Origin: JAAXHH01 sp965248395
GTDB taxonomy: Bacteria > JAAXHH01
Reading direction: 5' to 3'
Assembly (NCBI GenBank): GCA_965248395.1
Contig: OZ252103.1
Coordinates: 2,232,001-2,296,000, forward strand
DNA: 64,000 nt
Shown here: one piece after another, positions 19,838-28,959 of the stretch
How positions within the stretch are numbered: position 1 is the first letter of the stretch
Layout: every line of letters starts with the position of its first letter
Program-made: the position numbers and the translations under genes
The notes under the pieces: generated by a model
What the model was told of the DNA's origin: nothing
The model's database searches: none
Seen by the model: the letters and a program-made list of their open reading frames with translations, nothing else

Positions 19838-20709
19838 AGCCAATAGACGGTTTGGTGATCGGAAGCCTCCAGGACTACGACCGGTACAGGGAGGACATCG
19901 AACAGCAGGAAGGAGTGGTCTTCGCCAAAGTGCCCGGTGGTTCGCGCCGTGCCGTCCGCGGAGGTGAATTCGGCAGTGAGAAGCCCCTGGACTCCCTGCC
20001 TGGTGCGCTCGTAAAATATCGGCCCGACAGGTCCGTGTTCCTTTCGCCCTACCGGGGCATGGCCGCGGATGTGGCTCGTTTGATGGATAGCGGCGTCGAC
20101 GTGCGAACCGCCGGCCCGCTGCCCGTTCGCTCACGTAATTTGAACCCGCCCATCGCGGAAATACACCGGTCCGATCACGATTTCCGGACGATGTCGGAGG
20201 CGAGCCGCCACACCGATTTCGGGGAACCGGTATACCTGAGGATGATCTCCTCACCAGAAGGCGGAAAGTGGAGTAAATGGTGGAGTGCCTTCCAGTCGTG
20301 CCGGATGGCATCGGCACTGCTGGATGCTCCCTTGCGCCGAATATACGTCGCCGTTGCGGGTAAGGCGGCCCGGGTGCATGTGGCCATCACGTTGAAGACA
20401 GACCGAAATTCCACCGGGCATCTGCTGGTCGCGCCGAATGGGTCCAGGCTGCAGGGCGACCTGTTTTTTTTGGGAACCGGCGGTACGCTCACCGATGATT
20501 CCCTGCTCAACCAGCCGGGCATGTACGGGAAATCGGACTACCGCATGCTGTCGAGGCCAGCCCGGCGGCGCCTGGCCGATTTGTGGCACGACGACGCGGT
20601 GATCTCCCTGGACGGCGATGAACAGCGGTTTTATCGCCAGCTCCTCCGTGCGATCGGCAACTCGGCCGGACCGGGTAAAGGGATCTGCCTGGAATACCCC
20701 GCGATCTGA
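19834..20709 (+). CDS. Degenerate Gfo/Idh-like protein coupled to upstream oxidoreductase
   Basis: A 291-residue protein starting at a GTG that overlaps the previous stop (GTGA), with AAGGAGG 4 bases upstream. I do not recognise a named family. The order of elements (VIGSLQDYDRYREDI, VFLSPYRGMAADVARLMDSGVDVRTAGP, then a C-terminal part with YLRMISSPEGGKWSKWW) resembles an MocA-like fold without a nucleotide-binding glycine loop or the E-K-P lysine. The tight coupling suggests a hetero-oligomer with the upstream protein, which itself has an altered nucleotide loop. This is inference; no catalytic residue can be assigned. Confidence 0.5.
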   Translation: MKPIDGLVIGSLQDYDRYREDIEQQEGVVFAKVPGGSRRAVRGGEFGSEKPLDSLPGALVKYRPDRSVFLSPYRGMAADVARLMDSGVDVRTAGPLPVRSRNLNPPIAEIHRSDHDFRTMSEASRHTDFGEPVYLRMISSPEGGKWSKWWSAFQSCRMASALLDAPLRRIYVAVAGKAARVHVAITLKTDRNSTGHLLVAPNGSRLQGDLFFLGTGGTLTDDSLLNQPGMYGKSDYRMLSRPARRRLADLWHDDAVISLDGDEQRFYRQLLRAIGNSAGPGKGICLEYPAI

Positions 20710-20768
20710 TCGATTCGTATCCGGATCTGTGGGAGTACAAGTGTACTACTTAAGGACTCTGTGACACA

Positions 20769-21758
20769 ATGACTGTAATTCCATCGTCCACTACTGGTGT
20801 CGATGTGGAAGAGATCGGTCAGGCGTCCCTGCCCTTTCTCCGGCGTTTGCTGAAGAACCGCATGGTCTGTGCGGGTGGCGGCCTGGTGCTTTCCCTGGTG
20901 ATCATAGCGGCAGCCGCGCCGGTCCTCACCGGACTCGACTTCCTTCCAGACCCCATGCGACAGTTGCCTGAAGGCCTGGACGCCGACGGGTTGCCCATTC
21001 CACCAGGCGACCGCTTCCTGCTTGGTACGGACCAGCTTGGACGCGATGTGCTGGCCCGGGTGGTTCATGGGACCCGTATCTCCCTCTTCGTGGGTATCGT
21101 GGCCATGCTCATTGCCGTTTGCGCCGGGGTCTCCGTGGGCATGCTCGCGGGATTCCACGGTGGCTGGGTCAACACGGTACTCATGCGCGGGACCGACGTG
21201 ATGTTGACGATCCCCGGGCTGCTCCTGGCCATCGCCTTCGCCGGCTTGATGGATGGACGCGTGATCCACCTGCACCCGGTTTCGCTGGACTGGCACGGGC
21301 TGGACATCACGCTGAAACGGGGACTGGTCAGCGTGTTCCTCGTCATCGGACTGGTCAGCTGGACCTGGATCGCCCGGACCATACGCGGACAGGTCCTGAT
21401 CCTGAAGACCCGGGAATTCGTCACGTCATCCCGGGCCATCGGTTGTTCGGATGTCCGCATCATGTTCCGGCACCTTCTACCTAATGTGCTTCCCCTGATC
21501 ATCGTGCTTGGATCCCTGGCCACGGCGAACACCATCCTGCTCGACGCTGGATTAAGCTATCTCGGGGTGGGCGTGCCGCCGCCCGCGCCTTCGTGGGGCA
21601 CCATGATCGCGGAAGGGCAGCCTTACTTCATCGTCTCTCCGCACCTCACCGTGGTGCCGGGCGTTTCAATTATCGTGGCCGTGGTGGGATTCAACCTGCT
21701 GGGCCAGGGCCTGCAAGAGGTGCTGGATCCCTACGTGAAGGAGGGACAGGGAAGATGA
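20769..21758 (+). CDS. Dipeptide-type ABC transporter permease (DppC-like)
   Basis: A 329-residue inner-membrane permease. TM1 (about 33-50) precedes LLGTDQLGRDVLARVVHGTRISL, the family entry motif. The EAA loop SSRAIGCSDVRIMFRHLLPNV is intact, and GVGVPPPAPSWGTMI and LLGQGLQEVLDPYVKEG complete the DppC pattern. A short insertion with DGRVIHLHPVSLDWHGLDITL lies in a periplasmic loop. Its TGA overlaps the ATG of the binding-protein gene (ATGA). Confidence 0.93.
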   Translation: MTVIPSSTTGVDVEEIGQASLPFLRRLLKNRMVCAGGGLVLSLVIIAAAAPVLTGLDFLPDPMRQLPEGLDADGLPIPPGDRFLLGTDQLGRDVLARVVHGTRISLFVGIVAMLIAVCAGVSVGMLAGFHGGWVNTVLMRGTDVMLTIPGLLLAIAFAGLMDGRVIHLHPVSLDWHGLDITLKRGLVSVFLVIGLVSWTWIARTIRGQVLILKTREFVTSSRAIGCSDVRIMFRHLLPNVLPLIIVLGSLATANTILLDAGLSYLGVGVPPPAPSWGTMIAEGQPYFIVSPHLTVVPGVSIIVAVVGFNLLGQGLQEVLDPYVKEGQGR

Positions 21759-23368
21759 TCGGTACCATACAGGGTCACTTTATATGCCTGGTGATTCTTT
21801 GCCTTGCCGCGTCCTGCGGCGGCGGGCCCGAACTTCAGCGGTTGAATCCCGGGGAGAACGCCCTGCGGATCGCCGTGCCGTCGGATCCCCGATCACTCGA
21901 TCCGGCCATCGCCTACGACGTGGTGACCTGGCCCCTGGTGCGCACCCTGTTTCATGGTTTGATCGATTACGACGACGACCTGAACCTGGTGCCCTGGCAT
22001 TCCCGGTCCTGGACGGTTTCGGAGGACGGGCGGACCTTCACCTTCAAACTGCGGCCGGGCATCCGGTTTTCAAACGGCCGTCCGGTCAATTCCCGCGACT
22101 TCGCCTATTCCCTGGAGCGTATCCTGAATCCGGCCACCAAGTCGCCCGGGCAGGGGTTCTACCGCAACATCGCCGGCGCGAGAGCATACCAGGACGGCGA
22201 GGCGGACCATGTATCGGGGTTGCGCACGCCCGACGAGGAAACCCTCGTGATCGAACTGGTCCATCCCGACCTGCCTTTCCTCTACTGTATCGCCATGCCC
22301 TTCGCATACGCCGTTCCCCGCGAGGAGGTGGAGCGGCGCGGGGACGAATTCGGACGGTATCCGGTCGGTGCGGGACCCTATACGTTGGCGGATTGGCAGC
22401 GAGGCACGCGGTTGCGGCTCGAGAAGAACCCCGGGTACTACCGGTCGGAAGATGTGCGCCTGGAAGCCATCGATCTGATGGTGGGCGGTGACGAGACCCT
22501 GCACATGATGATGTTCGAACGGGGCGAACTGGATATCGCGAGCGTGACGTCGACGGGGATACCGGACGCGGACTTCATCCGGGTGATGAAAGATCCGGTG
22601 CTCAGCAAGCGGGTGGCCCATCAGGCCTTAAACGCCATCATGTACCTGTCCATGAACACCGAGATGCCGCCCTTCGACCGGGTAAACGTGCGCAGGGCGA
22701 TAAACCACGCCGTCGACCGGGAACGCATCGTGAAACTGATCAGCGGCCGGGGCATACCGGCCCGAGGCGTACTGCCGCCCGGCATGCCGGGATTCAACGA
22801 ACAGCTTGCGGGATACGACTACGACCCGGAGAAGGCGCGGAAGCTGCTGGCAGAAGCCGGGTATGAGGACGGTTTCTCCACCGAACTCATGATCGTCGCC
22901 CAGAGCGGTACGGAGGCCAAGATCGGCCAGGCGGTGCAGCAGGACCTGGCGGGGGTCGGAATCGACCTGGAGATCAGACCGGTGACGGGCCCCACGCGCA
23001 TCGAGGCGGCGGGAAGGCGCGGGACGGTGCCCTTTACCACCTTCGGCTGGTACCAGGACTACCCGGATCCGAGCAATTTTCTCGACGTGCTGCTGAACGG
23101 CGACCGGATTACGGAGGTTAACAGCAACAACGTGGCGTTCTACGACAATGAGCGGGTCAACGCACTGCTGAAGGAAGCGGCTACCAGTATCGACAGGGAT
23201 CATCGCCTGGCGCTTTACCGGGAAGCCGAGCGGTTGATCGTGGAAGACGCACCCTGGGTGTTTCTCTATTACCCGCAGATGTACCTGCTGCGGCAACCAT
23301 GGCTGAAGGGACTGAAGCTCAATCCCGTCTGGCCCATCAGGTATGAGTTGATGTGGATCGAACCATGA
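21755..23368 (+). CDS. ABC transporter substrate-binding lipoprotein, family 5
   Basis: A 537-residue SBP_bac_5 (DppA/OppA) protein. The start at 21755 (ATGA overlap with the permease stop, GGGAAG just upstream) gives a clean lipoprotein signal ending L-A-A-S-C21. Family landmarks: SDPRSLDPAIAYD near the N-terminus, SRSWTVSEDGRTFTFKLRPGIRFSNGRPV, and VRRAINHAVDRERIV. Its size is normal for the family and it differs clearly from the 645-residue relative at 8706. It delivers ligand to the flanking DppC- and DppB-like permeases. Confidence 0.93.
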   Translation: MIGTIQGHFICLVILCLAASCGGGPELQRLNPGENALRIAVPSDPRSLDPAIAYDVVTWPLVRTLFHGLIDYDDDLNLVPWHSRSWTVSEDGRTFTFKLRPGIRFSNGRPVNSRDFAYSLERILNPATKSPGQGFYRNIAGARAYQDGEADHVSGLRTPDEETLVIELVHPDLPFLYCIAMPFAYAVPREEVERRGDEFGRYPVGAGPYTLADWQRGTRLRLEKNPGYYRSEDVRLEAIDLMVGGDETLHMMMFERGELDIASVTSTGIPDADFIRVMKDPVLSKRVAHQALNAIMYLSMNTEMPPFDRVNVRRAINHAVDRERIVKLISGRGIPARGVLPPGMPGFNEQLAGYDYDPEKARKLLAEAGYEDGFSTELMIVAQSGTEAKIGQAVQQDLAGVGIDLEIRPVTGPTRIEAAGRRGTVPFTTFGWYQDYPDPSNFLDVLLNGDRITEVNSNNVAFYDNERVNALLKEAATSIDRDHRLALYREAERLIVEDAPWVFLYYPQMYLLRQPWLKGLKLNPVWPIRYELMWIEP

Positions 23369-23399
23369 ACATCGATCGAAACCATCACGGAATGCAACC

Positions 23400-24320
23400 A
23401 TGGTGAACAGAATACTGCTTCGTCTCGGCTGGGCGGTCGTGGTACTGTGGGGCACCACGGTCATTACCTTCCTGATCGTCCACGCGGTGCCGGCCGATCC
23501 GGTACGGGTATACGCCGGCGCAAACGCGGACGCCGAGACGATAGAACGAATCCGCCAGGAACTGGGTTTCGACGATCCCCTGATCATACAGTACGGTCGC
23601 TACATTGGAAACCTGCTTCGGGGAGACCTGGGAACGTCCCTCGTGACGGGTGAACGCGTACTCGACGCCATACTGGCGCGGTTCCCCGTGACTTTCGCCC
23701 TGTCCATTACCGCGGTTATCCTGTGGATGCTGATGAGCGTCCCCCTGGGTGTTCTCACGGCGAAGTACAGGGGCCGGGCCATAGACCGTACGGTGCTGAT
23801 CGTGTCCCTGGTCGCCATATCCCTGCCCGTCTTCTGGCTGGCCAGGATGCTGCAGTACTATCTGGCGTATCGTACCGGCTTGTTTCCGGTGGGGGGTTGG
23901 ACCGGCTGGACCCACATCATCCTGCCGGCGGCGACCCTCGCCCTGGTCATTTCGGGTTACTACGCCCGACTGGTCCACACGAACATGGTGGAGGTGCTGA
24001 ACGCGGACTACATACGCGTAGCCCGCGCCAAGGGGATCCCGGAATACATCGTGCTGTTCAAGCACGGACTGCGAAACGCGGTGATTCCCGTCATCACCGT
24101 ACTCGGTCTCGACATGGCCGCCCTCATGGGTGGCGTAGTGTTCACCGAAAACGTATTCGCACTGCCCGGGCTGGGCGTCCTGGCCCTGCAGTCGGTCTTC
24201 AGTCTCGACGTACCCATGATCATGGGCGTCGTGCTTTTTTCGGCTGCGATGGTGGTTTGCGCCAACATCGTGGTCGACTTCGTGTACATGTGGATCGATC
24301 CTAGGGTCGAGGGAGCTTAG
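23400..24320 (+). CDS. Dipeptide-type ABC transporter permease (DppB-like)
   Basis: A 306-residue inner-membrane permease beginning NRILLRLGWAVVVLWGTTVITFLIVHAVPADPV, the standard DppB opening. EAA loop VARAKGIPEYIVLFKHGLRNA; conserved TENVFALPGLGVLALQS; end DFVYMWIDPRVEGA. About six membrane segments. It follows the binding protein by 31 bases and is the last gene of the operon. No ATPase gene follows, so the importer must borrow nucleotide-binding subunits, possibly those at 10663-12667. Confidence 0.93.
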   Translation: MVNRILLRLGWAVVVLWGTTVITFLIVHAVPADPVRVYAGANADAETIERIRQELGFDDPLIIQYGRYIGNLLRGDLGTSLVTGERVLDAILARFPVTFALSITAVILWMLMSVPLGVLTAKYRGRAIDRTVLIVSLVAISLPVFWLARMLQYYLAYRTGLFPVGGWTGWTHIILPAATLALVISGYYARLVHTNMVEVLNADYIRVARAKGIPEYIVLFKHGLRNAVIPVITVLGLDMAALMGGVVFTENVFALPGLGVLALQSVFSLDVPMIMGVVLFSAAMVVCANIVVDFVYMWIDPRVEGA

Positions 24321-24398
24321 CGCTTACTGGACCGAGGGGTGGTAGCGTTCCGAGGGTTGCCGTCAGCACAGCACCGCGCATAGCCGGCAGGCCGGCAC

Positions 24399-24444
24399 CG
24401 CGGAAGTCAGCAGGTCAAGCCAGCAGCGCGGAAGTCAGCAGGTC
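24399..24444. repeat. 18-bp direct repeat at the 3' end of the DsbA-like gene
   Basis: CGCGGAAGTCAGCAGGTC occurs at 24399-24416 and again at 24427-24444. The second copy encodes the last residues of the DsbA-like protein and the first lies across and beyond its stop codon, so it looks like a local duplication of the gene end. Confidence 0.8.
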
Positions 24445-25038
24445 CACCACCAGATCTTCCTCTTCGTACCCGTAAGCCAGCCAAAGCTGGTTGTCATTAT
24501 ATTCCAGGATCATGGTAGGGAACTTGTCGGCGTGAAGGGATCGGCGCAGGTCGAAGTCCTGGCGAAGCAGGGCGTCGGTATGGGTCGAGACGAGGTCTTG
24601 GGAGAAGCGCTTCGAATCCAGGTTCATTTCCCCGGCGAGCTGCACCAGCGTTTCGGGGTCCGCCGGGTTTCGGGCTTCAACGTAATAGGCTTGCTGGATG
24701 GCGTGAAACATCGCCCCGGTCGCGTCCGGCCGCTGCATCCCGGCGGCGATGACCGCCCGGCAGGCCGGATAGGTGGATCGCCTGGGCTCGCAATTTGTCC
24801 AGAAATCCCAGTTGAAGGCCGCCCCCGTCCGCTCGGCTACCAGCCGCCACTGGGACTGCACGTAGGCCCGGGTATCCTCGGCCATGGGTTCTTCTGAATC
24901 CCTGGCCAGCCCGCCCATGACGTAGCGGATCGGGATTTCATCGGGAAGCACCTCCGATACCGCTTCCAGCACCGGACTGAATCCCCAGCACCAGGAACAC
25001 ATGGGATCGCCGATATAATATAGTGCGTCGCGTTGCAT
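24415..25038 (-). CDS. DsbA-family thiol oxidoreductase (FrnE-like)
   Basis: A 207-residue protein with a thioredoxin-fold start and the active-site motif C14-S-W-C17 in DPMCSWCWGFSP, typical of the cytoplasmic FrnE/2-hydroxychromene isomerase-like branch of DsbA proteins rather than of periplasmic DsbA. There is no signal peptide. The helical insertion (about 60-140) and the return strand with K-F-P-T-M (cis-Pro) near residue 173 support the fold. Probable role is thiol-disulfide exchange or isomerisation. It is monocistronic, with convergent transport genes downstream. Confidence 0.88.
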   Translation of the reverse strand: MQRDALYYIGDPMCSWCWGFSPVLEAVSEVLPDEIPIRYVMGGLARDSEEPMAEDTRAYVQSQWRLVAERTGAAFNWDFWTNCEPRRSTYPACRAVIAAGMQRPDATGAMFHAIQQAYYVEARNPADPETLVQLAGEMNLDSKRFSQDLVSTHTDALLRQDFDLRRSLHADKFPTMILEYNDNQLWLAYGYEEEDLVVDLLTSALLA

Positions 25039-25149
25039 GGTTTACGTTCCGTTCCACCTGGAGTGAACACCTAAAAATACCTGTGCGAGCGCAGACACGA
25101 ATCATATTATAGTGAAGCCGAGAGCACTTAATCAAGAGGAGATGCGCAT

Positions 25150-26238
25150 ATGTTCAATGGACTGGGCATGGACATGGGAAACCTGCCGCGGCTGTCGCAC
25201 GCACGGACGCGGTCCATTTCGCCGGAAAACCTGGACGGCGAAAAGGGCCGGGGCGGCATGGCCACGGAGGGCAACGGGGCGATTCACGCGCGGTATCTCG
25301 GACAGGGTTGGAAGATCTCCCCTTCCATCGATATCGAACCCGGCGAAACCCGAACGATCGCCGATATCGACGGGTCGGGCGCCATACAGCATATCTGGAT
25401 GACGCCGACCGGCCACTTTCGCTTCACCATCCTCCGGATTTACTGGGACGACGAGGAACATCCCTCGGTAGAGTGCCCCGTGGGCGACTTCTTCGCCTGC
25501 GGCTGGGGTGAATACGCCCAGGTGTCTTCGCTGGCCGTGTGCGTGAACCCGGGCAGCGCCTTCAACTGCTACTGGGAGATGCCCTTCCGGAAGCGATGCC
25601 GTATTACATTGGAAAACATCGCCGATGAGAAGATGCGCGTATACTACCAGATCGACTACACGCTGACCGAGGTCCCCGATGACATTGGATACTTCCACGC
25701 GAGTTTCCGGCGGGTGAACCCCCTTCCCTACAAGGAGGTGTTCACCATTCTCGACGGCGTGCGGGGACACGGCCATTACGTCGGCACGTATATGGCCTGG
25801 GGATCCAACAGCAACGGATGGTGGGGCGAGGGAGAGATCAAGTTCTACATCGACGGGGACGACGAGTTCCCAACGATCTGCGGGACCGGCACCGAGGACT
25901 ACTTCTGCGGTTCGTACAACTTCGACGTCGACGGCCGGTACGAGGAGTTTACCACCCCGTACGCCGGCATGCCCCAGGTCATCCGGCCCGACGGCCTGTA
26001 CAAGTCCCAGCAGCGGTTCGGACTGTACCGGTGGCACGTGTCCGACCCGGTGCGGTTCGAGGAAGACCTCAAGGTAACGATCCAGGCGCTGGGATGGCGG
26101 CAAAGGCTCGGATGGACCCAGGGCGGTCCTTACCTGCCGCTCCAGGATGATATCTCTTCGGTGGCCTACTGGTACCAGGCCTTGCCAGGCGACCCCTTTC
26201 CAGCGCTTCCTCACCGGGACGAACTGGAAGTCATCTGA
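25150..26238 (+). CDS. DUF2961 / GH172-family glycoside hydrolase
   Basis: A 362-residue DUF2961 protein, the family now classed as GH172, whose studied members act on difructose anhydride or D-arabinofuranosides. The double jelly-roll signatures are clear: W-K-I-S-P near 54-58, IQHIWMT near 79-85, WGEGEIKFYIDGD and GTGTEDYF. E228 and E249 lie 21 residues apart, the same spacing as the two catalytic glutamates reported for the bifidobacterial alpha-fructofuranosidase (E270/E291). There is no signal peptide, so it likely acts in the cytoplasm, consistent with an imported oligosaccharide. Start chosen for GAGGAG upstream. An MFS transporter gene follows after 67 bases. Confidence 0.88.
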   Translation: MFNGLGMDMGNLPRLSHARTRSISPENLDGEKGRGGMATEGNGAIHARYLGQGWKISPSIDIEPGETRTIADIDGSGAIQHIWMTPTGHFRFTILRIYWDDEEHPSVECPVGDFFACGWGEYAQVSSLAVCVNPGSAFNCYWEMPFRKRCRITLENIADEKMRVYYQIDYTLTEVPDDIGYFHASFRRVNPLPYKEVFTILDGVRGHGHYVGTYMAWGSNSNGWWGEGEIKFYIDGDDEFPTICGTGTEDYFCGSYNFDVDGRYEEFTTPYAGMPQVIRPDGLYKSQQRFGLYRWHVSDPVRFEEDLKVTIQALGWRQRLGWTQGGPYLPLQDDISSVAYWYQALPGDPFPALPHRDELEVI

Positions 26239-26305
26239 GATCCGGGAATGATGGAGGGTTTAGAAACGCGGCCTGCCGGCATGAGGGCGGATCCGCGGAA
26301 GCATA

Positions 26306-27559
26306 ATGGAACCGGAACAGCTTCAGGCGGTCCGCAGCCGAATCACCCACACCCTTTTCGTCACCCAGGCCCTCTTCGGAGCGACGCAGGTCGCGGCCTT
26401 TACCGTGGTACCCATCCTGGCGGCGCAACTGGCCGAAAGCGATCGCATGACGGGCGTGCCCATGACCATCGCCTTTCTCGCCCGTTCGCTGAGCGCCTTC
26501 CCCTTCGGCTGGCTCATGGACCGCCAGGGACGCAGGGTCGGTCTGACAGCCGGCTACCTGTCGTCTTTAGTCGCCGCCGTGACGAGTTTCCTCAGCGTGG
26601 CTGTCCACTCCTTTCCCGGATTCTGCATCGCATCCTTTTTCGCCGGCATGGCGCGCAGTTCCAGCGAGCAGGCGCGGTTCATCGGCGCTGAAATCTATCC
26701 CGAATCCGAACGGGCGCGCATCATCGGCAGAATCGTTTCCGCCGGCACCATCAGCGCTATCGGCGGCGCCATGATGGTGGCGCCAGCTGGAATATGGATC
26801 GCACAGTACGGTTATCCGCCCATGGCGGGACCCTTCGCCATCGGCGCGGGACTGAGCGTGGCGGCGATCCTGCTAACCGTCTTCCTTATACGCCCCGACC
26901 CGCTGGTCCTCGCCCGGAGCATCAAATCCTCCGCCATATCGGATATCGACGACACTAAGGCCCGTCCCGTACGGGAAATCCTTCGCAACGGACACGTCCG
27001 GTACGGGATCGCGGCCATGGTTCTCGGCCAGTTCGTGATGACGCTGCTCATGGTGATCACGCCCCTGCACATGAACCATAACAACCACGGCACCTGGCTG
27101 ATCTCCTGGGTCATCATGGCCCACGCCATCGGCATGTTCGGGGTTTCCGGCATTACGGGACGACTGATCATGCGGTGGGGGCAGCACGAGGTGATCAAGG
27201 CCGGTATGGTCATCCTCGTCATATCCTGCGTTATTGCGCCGATTTCACCCCGGTTCATTCCCCTGGCGATCGCGCTCTTCCTCCTGGGCCTGGGATGGAA
27301 CTTCTGTTTCATTGCCGGCTCTTCCCTTCTGTCCAATGCGCTCGCTCCCCTGGAACGGGGACGCGTTCAGGGCGTCAACGAGACGTTCATCGCGCTGGCG
27401 GCGAGTTCCGCCAGCCTGGTGACGGGATACCTCTTCGAATTGGGTGGCATGTTGCTGCTGTCGATTATCGGGACGGTCTTTTCCGCCGGGCTGGGGTTTT
27501 ACAGCCTGTATTACTCGCGCAGAACGAAGCGGGAAGTGCGTGGGGAGGCGGCTGGATGA
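26306..27559 (+). CDS. MFS transporter
   Basis: A 417-residue membrane protein with about twelve hydrophobic segments. The loop between segments 2 and 3 has GWLMDRQGRRVGL, the major facilitator signature, and a related NITGR-type motif (SGITGRLIMRWGQHEV) appears at the matching place in the second half. A cytoplasmic central loop (about 205-225) holds charged residues. The ligand is unknown. It follows the GH172 gene in the same direction, so it may import the sugar substrate or export a product. Confidence 0.88.
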   Translation: MEPEQLQAVRSRITHTLFVTQALFGATQVAAFTVVPILAAQLAESDRMTGVPMTIAFLARSLSAFPFGWLMDRQGRRVGLTAGYLSSLVAAVTSFLSVAVHSFPGFCIASFFAGMARSSSEQARFIGAEIYPESERARIIGRIVSAGTISAIGGAMMVAPAGIWIAQYGYPPMAGPFAIGAGLSVAAILLTVFLIRPDPLVLARSIKSSAISDIDDTKARPVREILRNGHVRYGIAAMVLGQFVMTLLMVITPLHMNHNNHGTWLISWVIMAHAIGMFGVSGITGRLIMRWGQHEVIKAGMVILVISCVIAPISPRFIPLAIALFLLGLGWNFCFIAGSSLLSNALAPLERGRVQGVNETFIALAASSASLVTGYLFELGGMLLLSIIGTVFSAGLGFYSLYYSRRTKREVRGEAAG

Positions 27560-27588
27560 CTGGCGGCGGACGGTGGCAGGTGGCCCGG

Positions 27589-27621
27589 AAAGGTGTCAGG
27601 TGTCCAAAAAAGGTGTCAGGT
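27589..27621. repeat. 13-bp direct repeat resembling REP-like ends
   Basis: AAAGGTGTCAGGT occurs at 27589-27601 and 27609-27621 in the gap between two convergent genes. This string resembles motifs often seen near REP-associated tyrosine transposase targets in other bacteria. No transposase gene is nearby, so it would be a remnant at most. Confidence 0.45.
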
Positions 27622-27650
27622 CGAGCGGCGTTTTACCGTTCAATATCGTG

Positions 27651-28817
27651 CTAAGGGGATTCAGGGTGGACCGGGGAAGGGATCTCGTCCAGCCTGGCGC
27701 AACCGAGGTTGATCATGTTGGTTTCGAGGTCGGCCTTGAGGATCTCGAAGGCGTGATCGCCGCCTGTTTTTCCGAAGGCCCCCACGCCGAACATGAAGGC
27801 GCGGCCGAGCAGCACGAAATCCGCGCCCAGCGAGAGGGCGCGGATTATATCCAAACCGGTACGCACCCCGCTGTCGAACAGGATGCGCGCGCGTCCGTTT
27901 ACCTGGCGGACGATGGGAGGCAGCGCGTCGATGGCGGCTAGGGTCCCGTCAAACTGGCGTGCGCCGTGATTCGAGACCTGGATGCCGTCCACGCCCATCT
28001 GTACCGCCTGCTCCGCATCATCGGGATGAAGAATGCCCTTGACGACGACCGGTCCGTCCCAGAGATCGCGGACCTCGCGGATGTAATCCCACGTGAGGGA
28101 ACCGCCCAGTTCCCTGCCCACGTAGCTTGCCACCTCTCCCATCTGCTTCGACTCGGCGTACTGTTCGATGGCCCGAAGCCGGGGTAGGCCGGCAAGCAGG
28201 GTCTGAATCGTCCACGTGGGATGCTTCAGCGCTTCGTACACGAATCGAGCCGTGATCCGCGGGGGCGTCTCGAGTCCGGCGCGGCTGGTCCTTTCCCTGC
28301 GGCTTCCCGCGGGCACGTCCGCCGTTACCACGAGCGTATGGAAGCCGGCTGCCATGGCGCGCTTCAACAGATCGTCCCGCAATTCCCGCCGCCTGGGCGG
28401 ATAGAGCTGGAACCAGCCCATGTCACCCACGACGGGGCCGACGGTTTCAGGCGATTGCGTGGCCACCGTGCTCAGGCAGAAAGGAAAGCGGTGTTTTGAA
28501 GCCGTGGCGGCCAGTATGAGCTCGGCGCGGGGCCACATGAGCCCGGTCAGTCCCACGGGGGCTACGCCGAAAGGCACGCTGTAGGTCCGGCCGAACAGCG
28601 TCGTGGTCAGATCGGGTTTCAGGTCGCCCTTCATGAAAACCGGGGCGAGCGTGACTTCCGCCATGCGTTCCAGGTTCCTCGCCACCGCCCGTTCGTCGCC
28701 GGTGCCGCAGTCCAGGTATTCCCAGGCGATGTGGGGCAGCCTTTTGCGGGTCAGTCTCTGCAGGTCGCTCACCGCGGGGTACCGTTGCAGCCGTCGTTTG
28801 AATCGCTTTTCAGTCAT
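27651..28817 (-). CDS. FMN-dependent alpha-hydroxy-acid oxidase/dehydrogenase
   Basis: A 388-residue TIM-barrel flavoprotein of the glycolate oxidase/L-lactate dehydrogenase family. WEYLDCGTGDE, PFGVAPVGLTGLMWP, VVTADVPAGSRRERT, VVVKGIL and the active-site S-N-H-G-A-R-Q block with base His are all present; the phosphate-binding LFDSGVRTGLDI and FVLLGRAFMFG complete the FMN site. It oxidises a 2-hydroxy acid to a 2-oxo acid, probably passing electrons to quinone (as LldD) or O2. Residues SRRER in loop 4 fit the membrane-associating or disordered region of the family. It is monocistronic. Confidence 0.93.
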   Translation of the reverse strand: MTEKRFKRRLQRYPAVSDLQRLTRKRLPHIAWEYLDCGTGDERAVARNLERMAEVTLAPVFMKGDLKPDLTTTLFGRTYSVPFGVAPVGLTGLMWPRAELILAATASKHRFPFCLSTVATQSPETVGPVVGDMGWFQLYPPRRRELRDDLLKRAMAAGFHTLVVTADVPAGSRRERTSRAGLETPPRITARFVYEALKHPTWTIQTLLAGLPRLRAIEQYAESKQMGEVASYVGRELGGSLTWDYIREVRDLWDGPVVVKGILHPDDAEQAVQMGVDGIQVSNHGARQFDGTLAAIDALPPIVRQVNGRARILFDSGVRTGLDIIRALSLGADFVLLGRAFMFGVGAFGKTGGDHAFEILKADLETNMINLGCARLDEIPSPVHPESP

Positions 28818-28959
28818 GCAATCCGTTCCAATCCGGCAGGAAATGAGTGGTTGATTTCAGCCATGGCACAGCGTAATTTGCTACGGACCTCGTAAGGCAA
28901 TCAGCCGGTGATCGTACCCCAAGATAAACGTAAGCACCAAAAAGGCAAGGCGATCAAAA

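Noticed and set aside
27589..27621. Insertion sequence or RAYT element
   Set aside because: Only two 13-bp direct repeats are present. There is no transposase ORF, no terminal inverted repeats and no target duplication.
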